A stretch of 64,000 nt of DNA. Origin: CAJPQU01 sp052170475 (lineage in GTDB: Bacteria; Bacillota; Negativicutes; Selenomonadales; Selenomonadaceae). The notes under the pieces were generated by a model. That model was not told where the DNA came from. It worked only from the letters and a program-made list of their open reading frames with translations, and made no database searches. Shown in pieces: positions 1 to 8,609 of this stretch. Made by a program: the position numbers and the translations under genes. The number at the start of each line of letters is the position of its first letter. Positions within the stretch are counted from its first letter, which is position 1. Where the stretch lies: assembly GCA_052170475.1 (NCBI GenBank), contig JBQNAL010000006.1, forward strand, positions 62,001 to 126,000, written 5' to 3'.

Positions 1-2
1 AG

Positions 3-3000
3 ATGGCGAAGGACGAGAAGGCGGCGCTGCTCTTTTATCCGACGATAGAAGCGTATCGAGAGGAGGATAAACGCGCCCCGGAGATGGAAGCGATTGTCGA
101 AGAACACATGGAGGAATATCAAAGGACAGCGGAAAAGGTGCTTTTGGAGGACGCCATCACGCCGGAGGAAGTGGAAAAGGCGATGGCGGGCACGGAGTAC
201 CACGCGCTTCGCTTGTCCTTCGAGGCGGCGGCTTTTCGTCGGCAGGCGGACGCCTTGCGCCGTCTCAGCGGGAAAGCGCAGGCGGCCATGGATGAGGTGG
301 AGGCGCGGATCGAGGAGATGCCGGAGGAGCCGGGGGCGGAGGAGAAAGGGGAGGCACTGACAAAGGAAGAGGTCACCGCCCGGATTAAAGAAGCGGTGCA
401 GGAGATGGATGAGAACGCCATTCCGAAAATCGCCATTGAAGACGCCCACCGCTTTGATAGCCTTGGGGAACAGGCGCTTTTTGACATCGCTCTCCAAGAA
501 ATGAAGAAGTTGACCGATGGGAAAATCACTGACCCATTGGGGAATGAAGTCTACTTCGCGCCGGGGGATACGGAAACATTAGAGAGCTATGTCCTGCATT
601 TGATTGCAGGACAGGGAAAACCAATGGAAGAAATTCGAGCCAAGCGCGTATTGGGGCTTTCGCTGGCGAAAGAAACGATTTCCAACCCCTTGGCGATCAT
701 CGTACAGGAGAATGGCCGATTGGCCTATCTTTCTCTCTATACGGGCGGCAAGGATTTTCACAACAGTATCATCGTGGGCGTGGAGGAAGGACAGGCGGGG
801 CGCGTTGTCACGGTTATGCTGACGCCGGATAAAAAAGGCGACAAGAAAGCCGCCGTGCGCGAGTTCAAAAAGCGCATCAGCGGCTCTAAGGAAGTTCTAT
901 ATTGGAAGGGGCAGTCCGGGCATTCGCGTCCCTCGTCCGAAACATGGGCTTCAACGCTTAATGCCAAGCTCCACCCGTCCGGCAAGTTCATTATAACAGA
1001 CGAGGGAGAAAAACGCAAGGGGGCAAAAGAGAGAGGAGAAAGCAAGGCAAAGGAAGAGGAGGCTTCGACGAAGCAGGGGGCAAAGGAAGAGGAGTCTTCG
1101 GCGAAGGAGCCGGAGGGTTGGCGCGATCTCATGCGGGCGATCCATCGGCTGCGGGCGGCGCACCGCTGGGGGGCGGAGGAGCTTTCGGCCATCGACGCAC
1201 TGGCGAAGGCGGCGAATAAGATTGATCTAAAAGACGCCTGGGCGAAGGTGAAGGAGTTTCTCACTACGGCGCATTTAGCGGAGCAGGAGCTAAAGGAAGC
1301 TCTTCGAGGGCAGAACCAGCTCTATCGTGAGTTGGCGAGACGGGAGATCGCCAAGATGACGATCTCGGAGGCCTCGGCCATCATGACGTTCCGACGCCAA
1401 GAGCGAGAGAGCGCCGCGCGGGTGGAAAAGCTGGTCAAGGCTGAGCAGTGGGAGGAGGCGGAAAAGGAAAAGCAAACGCAAATCATGGCCGCCGCGATGG
1501 TCGCCGGATCGCGAAAAGTCCGCGACCGCGTGGACATCCTCAAGAGAAAGATCGAAGGGTACATCAAAGGCAAGGACAAGCTCCCGCCATCGGAGGGGTA
1601 CTGGCTCCATCATCTGGCGTATCTCCTGCGCCTGACGGATAAGGATGCGGCGGCTCCAGCCGAGTTGGAGAAATTAGGCCAGATACGAGAAAGGCTTTCG
1701 GCGGGTCTCGATACGAAAACGGGCGAAGGCGGGGCAGATCCCTTGGCGGCGCTGGAGAAGATCGCGGCCGGCGCTTCGGAAAACGGCTATTTCGGCATGA
1801 CGCTGCAAGAGTTTGAAGAGGCGGCGCAGGGCATGGCGATCCTCTACGTCACCGGCCGGGACAAGGACAAGATGAAGACCATGGCCGGGCACACCATTGA
1901 GGAGATTGTAGACGAGATCCTCGGCGATACGACGAATCTTTTGGGGGAGACGAGCGTCACGCAGTACAAGGTCAACGACGATGAGGGCGGCCTTGGCTAT
2001 CATGGGATTTTGGCGAAAGCGCCGAAGATTGGCCACATCATGGCGACCGCCGGGCAACGGTATTTAGCGGCGACGATGAAGCCGGAGATGATGATGGAGA
2101 TTTTGGGCGAAAAAGCGCATCGGTACCTCCATGGAACGCTGGAACGGGCGGCGGAACGGGAATCCGCCATGACGGCCGACGCCATGGTCAAGGTGGATGA
2201 CATCGTTGGCGCGTACACGAACGCAGAGCGAAGGAGATGGCAGGAACGAAATATCCCGTGGTTCGAGGGGGAAATGATCTCCAAGGAAAACATCTTGGCC
2301 ATGGCGCTGAACCTCGGCAACGAGATCAATCGGAGCCGATTGGCCGAAGGCCTCTCCGACATGGAGCATATCCACCCCATTGAGGAGATCATCGCCCGCG
2401 TGGAGCAGCACATGGAGGAGAAGGACTGGCAGTTCGTCCAAAACATCTGGGATTTCCTCGGCACCTACTGGCCGGAGACGGTGCGTATTGAGATGGTGAT
2501 GAACGGAACCGTGCTTCACGCGCAGCCAGCTCTCCCCTTCACGGTGCAGACGAAGACGGGAAAAGAGATCAAGATGAAGGGCGGCTATTACCCTATCGTC
2601 TACAATGCCATGAAGAATACGAAGGCGATGGAGCAGACCATCGACGAAGCGGCCAAGCGCAGCATGGTGGGGGCGGCAGGGCTATCGACGGGGCTTAGCT
2701 CCACAAAGTCCCGCACGCAGGCGGAGATCAAAAGGCGGCCGCTCCTCCTTTCGCTTCGAGTGATCCCGAAACATTTAGGCGAGGTGATCCACAATCAGAG
2801 CCATCGGATCGCCTGCCGGGACGTCTATCGCATCATCAACAGCAGTGCCTTCTCCGACCATGTAAAAAAGCGCATGGGCGAGGCGTTTTACGAGAACCTC
2901 AGACAGTGGGCGGTTGATGTCTGGCAGACGCAGAGCGCACAATTTAACCAAGCGGAAGGCAATATCAATAAACTGCTGCAAGGCCTTCGCTCCAATGCGG

Positions 3001-4592
3001 CGCTGGCGATCATGGGGTATCGCATGTGGCCGGTGATAGAAAACGCGACGAACCTTTTCCCAGCCATGCACCAGATCGGCGCGGCCAACATGCTGTCTGC
3101 CGTCGGGGACTACTACGCAAATATCGGGACGTATCGGGAGCTTCTGCATAAGTCGTTGTTCATGGCGAGCCGGATGGATCGCATGGATCGAGATATGAAG
3201 CGCCAGAGGCAGATGTTTGAAAAGGAGGGGGCGGTGCCGGAATGGCTGAAAGACCATGCCTACTTGTGCATGGAGAAAACCGATCTCATATTCTCCGCGC
3301 CGCTTTGGTGCCGGGCGTACAAGAACGCTTTTACGCCGAAATTGGCGGAGGTGACGGCGGAGAACGAGGCGGCGAAGAAGGCGATCGATGAAGCCTACGC
3401 GGAAAAGCAGAAGGCAGACGCGCTGGTGTACGACCTCATGGCGCGGCAAAAGAAGATCGAGGAAGAGCTGACGCGGCGGCGCCACAGCGCCCCCCTTGCG
3501 GAGGAGACGGAATTTTCCCGCATGACAAAGGAGGAGCTAACAGCGGAAGCCTTCGGCCTAAACGGCGACATCATGGAAGCTGAGCGCACGGCGGCAGAAA
3601 AAGAACGGCGGCTGGAGCTGGTCAGCGAACGGGAGATCAAGACGCCAAAGGAGCTGAACAAAGAGGCGGAGATGCGATCTGTCTTGGCCGCCGATAAGGC
3701 CGTGCGCGAAGTCTTTGGCTCCGGGGACGTGAAAGATCTGGCGAGCATCCAAAAGGGCAGCGAGCTAAATAAGCTCTTCACCATGTTCTACGGGTATTTC
3801 TCCGTCCAAGCGAATGCGATCGTGAAGGCGTACTATCGGGGACGGAGCGCAAAGAGCTGGGCGCCCTTAGCGTCGGCCATCCTGTATCGAATCATCCTCA
3901 CGTCGGCCTTGGCCACGCTGATGAGGATGATGCTCTTCGGGGAAGGGAACGACGATAAAGATAAATATCAAAAGGACAAGGAGGGCAAAAAGATTGAGAT
4001 CCCATTGGCGGAGCGAATCCTAAAGCAGTACGCGAAGAATACGCTTTCGACGGCGACGGGGATGGCGGTAGGCGTCCGGGACATCGGGAGTTTTTACATC
4101 AACATGGCCTTTGAGGGGACGGACTACGGCCGGGGGCTGGCACTCTTCGGCACGGCGTCGGCGCGGGGGATGCAGGAGGCGACTACGCTCTCGAAGCTCC
4201 TCATGGCCAGAGAGGAGGTCAACGAGAAGGCAAGGATAGAGGAGGAGAAGCGAAAGGCAAGATACGACAAGATGACAGCGCGACAGAAAAAGAAATTCGA
4301 CGAGGAGCAAAAATACCGGCGGCCGCCGAGGAAAATCACATGGCTCGACATCAGCCGGTCGGCGGCGATGACTGGAACGTATCTGACGGCGAATAAGTTT
4401 GGCGTAACGGATATGATGACGAACGCGGTCTTTTCGACAATGCAGTATCTTTGGGACGATGATGGGCGCTACGAGGCTACGCTTTGGAATATGCTCGTGA
4501 TGTCGGGGCTCTTTGCCAAAAAGCCGGTAAAGCGAGTGATCCCAGAGCGGCCGAAGAAAGAGGAGAAGAGAAGGAGGAGACGGAGAAGATGA
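3..4592 (+). CDS. Giant polyvalent / ejection-type phage protein, probably 5'-truncated
   Basis: At least 1,529 residues. The ATG at base 3 has only two bases before it, so the true start is probably outside the window. Residues 1-125 are charged and helical. Residues ~165-305 look like a PBECR-type (BECR-fold nuclease-like) domain of phage polyvalent proteins: a 'kitDPLGNEVYF' opening, a helical core, then strands around 'NPLAIIVQENGRLAY' and 'EVLYW'. A Lys/Glu-rich linker (~331-375) leads to a long helical body. Residues ~1283-1313 form a hydrophobic segment, and the C-terminus is an arginine-rich tail. The position just before a T7 gp17-like fibre gene matches the T7 internal core protein gp16, a large DNA-ejection protein. 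The domain call is pattern recognition, not a search result. Role inferred: virion-internal, possibly injected with the DNA. Confidence 0.7.
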   Translation: MAKDEKAALLFYPTIEAYREEDKRAPEMEAIVEEHMEEYQRTAEKVLLEDAITPEEVEKAMAGTEYHALRLSFEAAAFRRQADALRRLSGKAQAAMDEVEARIEEMPEEPGAEEKGEALTKEEVTARIKEAVQEMDENAIPKIAIEDAHRFDSLGEQALFDIALQEMKKLTDGKITDPLGNEVYFAPGDTETLESYVLHLIAGQGKPMEEIRAKRVLGLSLAKETISNPLAIIVQENGRLAYLSLYTGGKDFHNSIIVGVEEGQAGRVVTVMLTPDKKGDKKAAVREFKKRISGSKEVLYWKGQSGHSRPSSETWASTLNAKLHPSGKFIITDEGEKRKGAKERGESKAKEEEASTKQGAKEEESSAKEPEGWRDLMRAIHRLRAAHRWGAEELSAIDALAKAANKIDLKDAWAKVKEFLTTAHLAEQELKEALRGQNQLYRELARREIAKMTISEASAIMTFRRQERESAARVEKLVKAEQWEEAEKEKQTQIMAAAMVAGSRKVRDRVDILKRKIEGYIKGKDKLPPSEGYWLHHLAYLLRLTDKDAAAPAELEKLGQIRERLSAGLDTKTGEGGADPLAALEKIAAGASENGYFGMTLQEFEEAAQGMAILYVTGRDKDKMKTMAGHTIEEIVDEILGDTTNLLGETSVTQYKVNDDEGGLGYHGILAKAPKIGHIMATAGQRYLAATMKPEMMMEILGEKAHRYLHGTLERAAERESAMTADAMVKVDDIVGAYTNAERRRWQERNIPWFEGEMISKENILAMALNLGNEINRSRLAEGLSDMEHIHPIEEIIARVEQHMEEKDWQFVQNIWDFLGTYWPETVRIEMVMNGTVLHAQPALPFTVQTKTGKEIKMKGGYYPIVYNAMKNTKAMEQTIDEAAKRSMVGAAGLSTGLSSTKSRTQAEIKRRPLLLSLRVIPKHLGEVIHNQSHRIACRDVYRIINSSAFSDHVKKRMGEAFYENLRQWAVDVWQTQSAQFNQAEGNINKLLQGLRSNAALAIMGYRMWPVIENATNLFPAMHQIGAANMLSAVGDYYANIGTYRELLHKSLFMASRMDRMDRDMKRQRQMFEKEGAVPEWLKDHAYLCMEKTDLIFSAPLWCRAYKNAFTPKLAEVTAENEAAKKAIDEAYAEKQKADALVYDLMARQKKIEEELTRRRHSAPLAEETEFSRMTKEELTAEAFGLNGDIMEAERTAAEKERRLELVSEREIKTPKELNKEAEMRSVLAADKAVREVFGSGDVKDLASIQKGSELNKLFTMFYGYFSVQANAIVKAYYRGRSAKSWAPLASAILYRIILTSALATLMRMMLFGEGNDDKDKYQKDKEGKKIEIPLAERILKQYAKNTLSTATGMAVGVRDIGSFYINMAFEGTDYGRGLALFGTASARGMQEATTLSKLLMAREEVNEKARIEEEKRKARYDKMTARQKKKFDEEQKYRRPPRKITWLDISRSAAMTGTYLTANKFGVTDMMTNAVFSTMQYLWDDDGRYEATLWNMLVMSGLFAKKPVKRVIPERPKKEEKRRRRRRR

Positions 4593-5563
4593 TTGTAACC
4601 ACGGGAACGAAGGTGATTTACCTCGGCAACGGGGCGGCAAGGGAGTACCCCATAACGTTCGGTTATGCGGATCCGACTACGGTGAAAGTAGGGATCTACG
4701 ATCCGGCCACGGAGCAGACGGTGGAGCTGACGAAGGATTATTACGTGGACACGGTGCGAAACGCAGTCTTTTATCCGGGCTACGCTCCGGGGCAGGCACC
4801 GCCGGAAAGCGAGCAGCCCGGGGCGCTGCCTGCGGGGAAAAAGCTGGTCATCTACCGCGCGACGCCAATGGATCAGACGATCGACCTTGGCACGAAATAC
4901 CCGCTGCCGATCATCGAAAAGATTGGCGATAAGAATACGCTGATCGAGCAGGAGTTGGCGGAAAAGCTTGGCCGAGCGGTATTAGCGGACATCGGAAGCG
5001 GGAAGACCGTAGAGGACATTCAGCGGGAGATCCGAGAGGATCGATTGGCGGCGGAAAAGGCCGCGAATGAAGCGCAAGAAGCGAAGACCGCAGCAGATTT
5101 AGCACAGGCGTGGGCAGAAGCGCCGTATCCCCCGAACGGTGTTGACGGAAGCAAAAGTGCAAAAATGTGGGCAAAGGAGGCGCAAGAGAATGGCGCGGTG
5201 GAGGCGGAAAAGGCAAAGCACTGGGCGGAAGCGGCGAAAACGTCGGAGGAAATCGCACAAACTTCGGCGGCAGAAGTGAGCCGCATACTGACCGATGTGA
5301 ACCATACCGCTTTATACGACCCGAACCGTGCCTATACCCCGGGGAAATGCGCGATGGTGGAAAACGGCGACGTGTACCGCTGCACCCGGGAAAGCCGTGG
5401 GGAAAATCCAGTGACATCGCCCAAATGGGTATCCGTCGCGACGACGATCTTTCGGACGTTTGAGCTTGACGAACATGGGGATTTAATGCCGCTCAAGTAT
5501 CCGCAGTCGTCTACGTTGTGGAGCGTGGACGATAACGGGGATATTATGGCGGCTAATATTTAA
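4589..5563 (+). CDS. Tail fibre protein, T7 gp17-like N-terminus with carbohydrate-binding-like module
   Basis: 324 aa. The chosen start is the ATG at 4589, which overlaps the upstream TGA (ATGA) and has the SD AAGGAGGAGA at 4571-4580; the longer ORF from 4484 would lie inside the preceding gene. Residues 1-125 follow the T7 gp17 N-terminal pattern that docks fibres on the tail (a strand motif 'YLGNGAAREYPITFGY', later 'YPLPIIEKIGDKNTLIEQE'). Residues ~140-235 are an Ala/Glu-rich coiled coil, as expected of a trimeric fibre shaft. Residues ~242-283 match the chitin-binding type 3 / CBM5-12 pattern (YDPNRAY...GDVYRC...NPVTSPKWVSV). Likely binds the cell envelope; the distal receptor-binding part may be the next gene product. 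Confidence 0.78.
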   Translation: MIVTTGTKVIYLGNGAAREYPITFGYADPTTVKVGIYDPATEQTVELTKDYYVDTVRNAVFYPGYAPGQAPPESEQPGALPAGKKLVIYRATPMDQTIDLGTKYPLPIIEKIGDKNTLIEQELAEKLGRAVLADIGSGKTVEDIQREIREDRLAAEKAANEAQEAKTAADLAQAWAEAPYPPNGVDGSKSAKMWAKEAQENGAVEAEKAKHWAEAAKTSEEIAQTSAAEVSRILTDVNHTALYDPNRAYTPGKCAMVENGDVYRCTRESRGENPVTSPKWVSVATTIFRTFELDEHGDLMPLKYPQSSTLWSVDDNGDIMAANI

Positions 5564-5576
5564 GGAGGCAGATAAA

Positions 5577-6326
5577 ATGGCAAGAAACATCGTGCCGCGT
5601 GTGAGCGGAGAGGAGACATTGGGGACGCCGGGAAAAGAGTTTGGGGCAGTGTACACGCAAAGAATTGCGGGCGGGGCATTGGAACAAATTAACGCTTTAC
5701 TGGCGCAGTATTTACCGCTGATCGGCGGGGTGATTACGGGGGCAATCGTCGTCGGCAACTGCCCCGGAATGCGAAAAGCCACAGATCGCGAAGAAACATA
5801 TTTGTATGGCGGAACTACGAACAAAGACGGGGCAGCGCTGGGTCTCATCGGTATAAACTGCATGGACTACGGCGAAGAAGCGAGAGGCTCCTTTAGTCTC
5901 GTCGCGAAAAGTCCTTCGGGGGAAACCCATGTATTAACAGGGCTGAAAGACGGGCGTTTGCTTTGGGACGGGAAACCTCTTGCCTACCCTGAAGAAGTCA
6001 TAAACTGGAGCAATAACCATCCGAATCCATCCCTTAATGAATGGTATAACTGTGTGAAATGGAACGACGGACGAGCAGAGATTTATGGTTACGCTGTGCA
6101 GCAAGCGAATCAATTAGGTGTCACGCTGAATTATCCACTGCCACTCTTACATCATGTGACGGGTGGGGCGCATACCGTAGCGCCCATAGGGACAGGTTTC
6201 TGTTGGATTACTTCTTTTACTTATGGAACGACTTCCGTCGGATATTTCACGGTACGAAATTCAGATTATAGCGTACCGACGACACCGGTAGGAATTTGCT
6301 TTACTGTAAGGGGGTATTGGAAATGA
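5577..6326 (+). CDS. Probable distal tail fibre / tip protein
   Basis: 249 aa, with SD AAGGAGG 14 bases before the ATG. The N-terminal 60 residues (VSGEETLGTPGKEFGAVY...) resemble the short segments that link phage fibres to distal parts. The C-terminal half is rich in Gly, Thr, Tyr and aromatic residues, with a closing 'GICFTVRGYWK', like receptor-binding tips made of beta structure. From about 6,000 to 6,330 the DNA is visibly more AT-rich than the neighbouring phage genes, which often happens where host-range modules are exchanged. It lies between the fibre gene and a DUF4376 gene, and its stop overlaps the next start as ATGA. Function is inferred from position and composition; no catalytic motif was seen. 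Confidence 0.6.
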   Translation: MARNIVPRVSGEETLGTPGKEFGAVYTQRIAGGALEQINALLAQYLPLIGGVITGAIVVGNCPGMRKATDREETYLYGGTTNKDGAALGLIGINCMDYGEEARGSFSLVAKSPSGETHVLTGLKDGRLLWDGKPLAYPEEVINWSNNHPNPSLNEWYNCVKWNDGRAEIYGYAVQQANQLGVTLNYPLPLLHHVTGGAHTVAPIGTGFCWITSFTYGTTSVGYFTVRNSDYSVPTTPVGICFTVRGYWK

Positions 6327-6811
6327 TCGGAACAAAGTTGAATAAACCTATTGAAGATTTTGCCGCGTATGCGGAACTGGCAAAGTGGTGCCAGCGTAAC
6401 GGAGCTATTATTACAGATAAGGGAGAATATTACGAGTGCGTCGCGCTTGAAATTACGTTGGACGCGCTGAAAACGGAAAAACTGTCCGAGTTCAAGCGTC
6501 GCCGGGACGCCGAGGAGGTCGAAAACATCACCTACAACGGCCACCCATACGACTACGACCAAAAGAGCCGGGAGCGTCTCCACATCGCAAGACAGGCGCT
6601 CCAAGACGGTGGCGAGGCGGGGGCGTCTATCGTCTGGACGACGGCGGATAACGAGCGCGTGACGCTGACGGTGGCGGACTTCGCGGCGATTAACGGTTTG
6701 GCGGCGCAGCGCTCTAACGCGCTGCACGTCAGGTATAACCGGCTCAAGGAGCGGGTCAATGCGGCGGAGACGGCGGAGGATGTGGGGAAAATCAAGTGGG
6801 AGGGGATATGA
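6323..6811 (+). CDS. DUF4376 phage protein (fibre-associated)
   Basis: 162 aa. The start is the ATG at 6323, overlapping the upstream TGA (ATGA) with SD TAAGGGGG at 6307-6314; the ORF upstream of it would lie inside the tip gene. Residues ~55-160 fit the DUF4376 pattern: 'LSEFKRRRDAEEVENITYNGHPYDYDQ' style opening, a central 'TLTVADFAAINGLAAQR' and a helical end 'RLKERVNAAETAEDVGKIKW'. DUF4376 proteins sit beside tail fibre genes in many Firmicutes and proteobacterial phages and are thought to help fibre assembly; this was not shown for this protein. The stop overlaps the next start (ATGA). Confidence 0.65.
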   Translation: MIGTKLNKPIEDFAAYAELAKWCQRNGAIITDKGEYYECVALEITLDALKTEKLSEFKRRRDAEEVENITYNGHPYDYDQKSRERLHIARQALQDGGEAGASIVWTTADNERVTLTVADFAAINGLAAQRSNALHVRYNRLKERVNAAETAEDVGKIKWEGI

Positions 6812-7185
6812 TGGAGGCTTTGTCGGTGGTACTTTCCGCCGTGCCTGCGGCCGCGACGGCGATTTTCGGTGTCATGGCGCATCGGTTCAAACGGAACTTA
6901 GAGGCGCGTGATCAGCGGTTTTTGGAGGAGGAGGCGGAGCAAAAGGAGCAGCAAAAGCGGCAGGACGTGGAACATGCGGCGATTTGTCAGGGGCTGCAGA
7001 TCATGCTCAGAAACGAGATCGTCAATCGGTATAACCGTTGGCAGGATTTAGGCGGGAAGCCTTTGTCCGTCTTGGAGCGCGATGTCCTGCTCCAGACGTA
7101 TGAGGCATATCACGCCCTCGGCGGCAACGGGACGGTGACGGAGATTTACCGGGAAATGGTGGGGAATCATTATGGCCAGCATTAA
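6808..7185 (+). CDS. Small phage membrane-anchored protein
   Basis: 125 aa. ATGs at 6808 and 6811; 6808 forms an ATGA overlap with the preceding stop and has the purine tract GGGAGGGGAT before it. One N-terminal transmembrane helix (residues ~4-24) is followed by a charged Gln/Glu/Lys coiled coil, then a compact end with 'RYNRWQDLGGKPLSVLERD' and 'YHALGGNGTVTEIY'. The last motif is common in small proteins found next to phage holins and endolysins in Firmicutes. Role unknown; a holin partner or antiholin is possible from its position. It overlaps the next gene by 14 bases. Confidence 0.55.
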   Translation: MMEALSVVLSAVPAAATAIFGVMAHRFKRNLEARDQRFLEEEAEQKEQQKRQDVEHAAICQGLQIMLRNEIVNRYNRWQDLGGKPLSVLERDVLLQTYEAYHALGGNGTVTEIYREMVGNHYGQH

Positions 7186-7504
7186 GGGGAAGATCAAGAG
7201 CGCTGTCCTCGGCTTGGCGATGTGGTCGAAGAAACACCTGAGCGAGCTGATCACGCTCATCGGGATATTGATCTGCTGCTTTGTCCTGTTCGTCCTGATA
7301 AGCTGGGGCGTCGGTTACTACGCGAACGGGCTTTTGGGCTTGAAGTTTGATTTAGGATCGATTTGGCAGGGGCTTGGGGCGTGCGTGGCAGCCATTGGGT
7401 CGCTCCTCACGATGGCGGGGATGAATTTGGGGCGGCAGTACATTGACAGTAAATTTAACAGTCCGCCGGGCGAGAGACCCGGGGAGAGGGAGGAGAGGAA
7501 ATGA
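7172..7504 (+). CDS. Putative holin
   Basis: 110 aa with two predicted transmembrane helices: residues ~26-50 (ELITLIGILICCFVLFVLIS) and ~64-84 (IWQGLGACVAAIGSLLTMAG). A basic N-terminus precedes them and a charged, Glu/Arg-rich C-terminus follows, as in class II holins. It lies immediately before the endolysin gene and its TGA overlaps that gene's ATG. Holins permit endolysin to cross the inner membrane at the time of lysis. The call rests on size, topology and position, since holins share little sequence. Confidence 0.6.
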   Translation: MASIKGKIKSAVLGLAMWSKKHLSELITLIGILICCFVLFVLISWGVGYYANGLLGLKFDLGSIWQGLGACVAAIGSLLTMAGMNLGRQYIDSKFNSPPGERPGEREERK

Positions 7505-8136
7505 AGGAAATCACGCTATCGAAGCTGCGACAAATCGCGATGTGGTCGAAGCCGGATCTGTGGGAGGCGGCGAATGAGGCGGGGCATGAGACGCCGAAGG
7601 TGTATCTGCACTGGACGGCAGGATCCTATCAGGGGCTTTTCGACGATTACCATATCAACATCACCAACGACGGCAGGATATACGCCAGCACGGAGGACTT
7701 GGCGGAGGTGTTGGCGCATACTTGGCGGCGCAATACCGGCGGCGTCGGGGTGGCGATTTGCGGCTGCTACGACGCGACGACGTGGGACTTAGGGAGTGCT
7801 CCGCCGACGCCGGCGCAGGTAGAGGCGATGGCGCAGGTGGTAGCGGCACTGTGCGAGGAACTGGGGCTTCCCATTGGGAAAGATTGCGTCCTGACGCACG
7901 GGGAGGCGGCGGACATCGAAGATGGGGACACCGCCGGGTATGGGTATGACGATGCCTACGGCCCCAAGAACGGCTGCGACAAGTGGGATTTAGAATACCT
8001 TGGCACGCCGGAAAGCCCGGTGTATCATCCCTACGCGATGGACGGTAGCCGGGGCGGGGACGTCCTGCGGGGAAAGGCGGTTTATTGGCAGGAGAAATGG
8101 CGAGCCGATGCGGAGCGGGCTTTGCCGACGTATTGA
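7501..8136 (+). CDS. Endolysin, N-acetylmuramoyl-L-alanine amidase (Amidase_2 / T7 lysozyme type)
   Basis: 211 aa, start ATG at 7501 overlapping the holin stop (ATGA). Cuts the amide bond between N-acetylmuramic acid and L-alanine in peptidoglycan. Family features seen: a strand with 'VYLHWTAG' (His37), 'HINITNDGRIY' (His51), 'HTWRRNTGGVGVAICG' and, near the C-terminus, 'LTHGEA' (His133) and 'KNGCDKWDLEYL' (Cys159). His37, His133 and Cys159 correspond to the His-His-Cys zinc site of T7 lysozyme. There is no signal peptide, which fits release through a holin. No separate cell-wall-binding domain is evident; the last ~45 residues (from SPVYHPY) are of unknown role. Confidence 0.85.
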   Translation: MKEITLSKLRQIAMWSKPDLWEAANEAGHETPKVYLHWTAGSYQGLFDDYHINITNDGRIYASTEDLAEVLAHTWRRNTGGVGVAICGCYDATTWDLGSAPPTPAQVEAMAQVVAALCEELGLPIGKDCVLTHGEAADIEDGDTAGYGYDDAYGPKNGCDKWDLEYLGTPESPVYHPYAMDGSRGGDVLRGKAVYWQEKWRADAERALPTY

Positions 8137-8149
8137 GGAGGGGGGCGGA

Positions 8150-8545
8150 ATGTATGAAATGGAAAAGAGGAGTATTCTTGCTGGCGCTCTTGGTGCTATG
8201 CTGGGGACGGCCGTCGTGTGGGGCGTGTGCGGAAACGTACACGATAACGGAGGCGCAGCTTCTGACGCTGGAAGAGAACTTGGCCGCGCTGCAATCGAAC
8301 AACGCCGCACTCTTCAAAGCATTGAGCGAATCGAGCGCGGACTTGACGATAGCGCAGAGCGAGTCGGAAGCCTTGCGGGAGAAGTTGGGCGAGGTCGAGA
8401 GGCGGCTTCGGGGATTGCGGGACGAGTTGGAGCAGCTCAGGAGCGAATCACAGAATGCGAAAGAATCGCTCACGAGAGCGAACAGAGAATTGCAATCTGC
8501 CGTAGAATCTGTGAAGACATTAGAAAAAACGCGCCGCCGCATTGA
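8150..8545 (+). CDS. Overlapping lysis-region gene A: N-terminal-anchored, i-spanin-like
   Basis: 131 aa from ATG 8150, which is 9 bases after the SD core AGGAG (8136-8140). Residues ~8-28 are a single transmembrane helix (ILAGALGAMLGTAVVWGVCG). The remainder is a polar helical stretch with repeated 'ERIERGLDD', 'AAQERITECERI', 'ESEQRIAICRRI' units. This resembles small Firmicutes prophage proteins of the 'N-terminal TM plus helical repeats' type, though that memory needs checking. The whole gene lies inside gene B (8154-8609) in another frame. The inner-membrane anchor and extracytoplasmic coil match the inner-membrane spanin (Rz-like) architecture. Codon choice gives no contradiction to coding, but dual coding must be confirmed. 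Confidence 0.5.
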   Translation: MYEMEKRSILAGALGAMLGTAVVWGVCGNVHDNGGAASDAGRELGRAAIEQRRTLQSIERIERGLDDSAERVGSLAGEVGRGREAASGIAGRVGAAQERITECERIAHESEQRIAICRRICEDIRKNAPPH

Positions 8546-8609
8546 GCGCCAGCGCGATTTATGGGAGGTGGTGGCCGTGATTTTAGGCGGGATCGCGGTT
8601 ATGAGCTGA
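8154..8609 (+). CDS. Overlapping lysis-region gene B: signal peptide, coiled coil, C-terminal hydrophobic tail
   Basis: 151 aa from ATG 8154, four bases after the start of gene A and sharing its Shine-Dalgarno (13 bases away). Residues 1-26 look like a signal sequence (MKWKRGVFLLALLVLCWG...) with cysteines but no good lipobox. Residues ~35-135 form a long heptad-rich coiled coil (ESEALREKLGEVERRLRGL...). Residues ~136-151 are hydrophobic (LWEVVAVILGGIAVMS). A signal sequence at one end, a coiled coil, and a membrane helix at the other is the layout of a unimolecular spanin, a class that joins outer and inner membranes. It follows the endolysin. The exact function is inferred. Confidence 0.6.
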   Translation: MKWKRGVFLLALLVLCWGRPSCGACAETYTITEAQLLTLEENLAALQSNNAALFKALSESSADLTIAQSESEALREKLGEVERRLRGLRDELEQLRSESQNAKESLTRANRELQSAVESVKTLEKTRRRIERQRDLWEVVAVILGGIAVMS

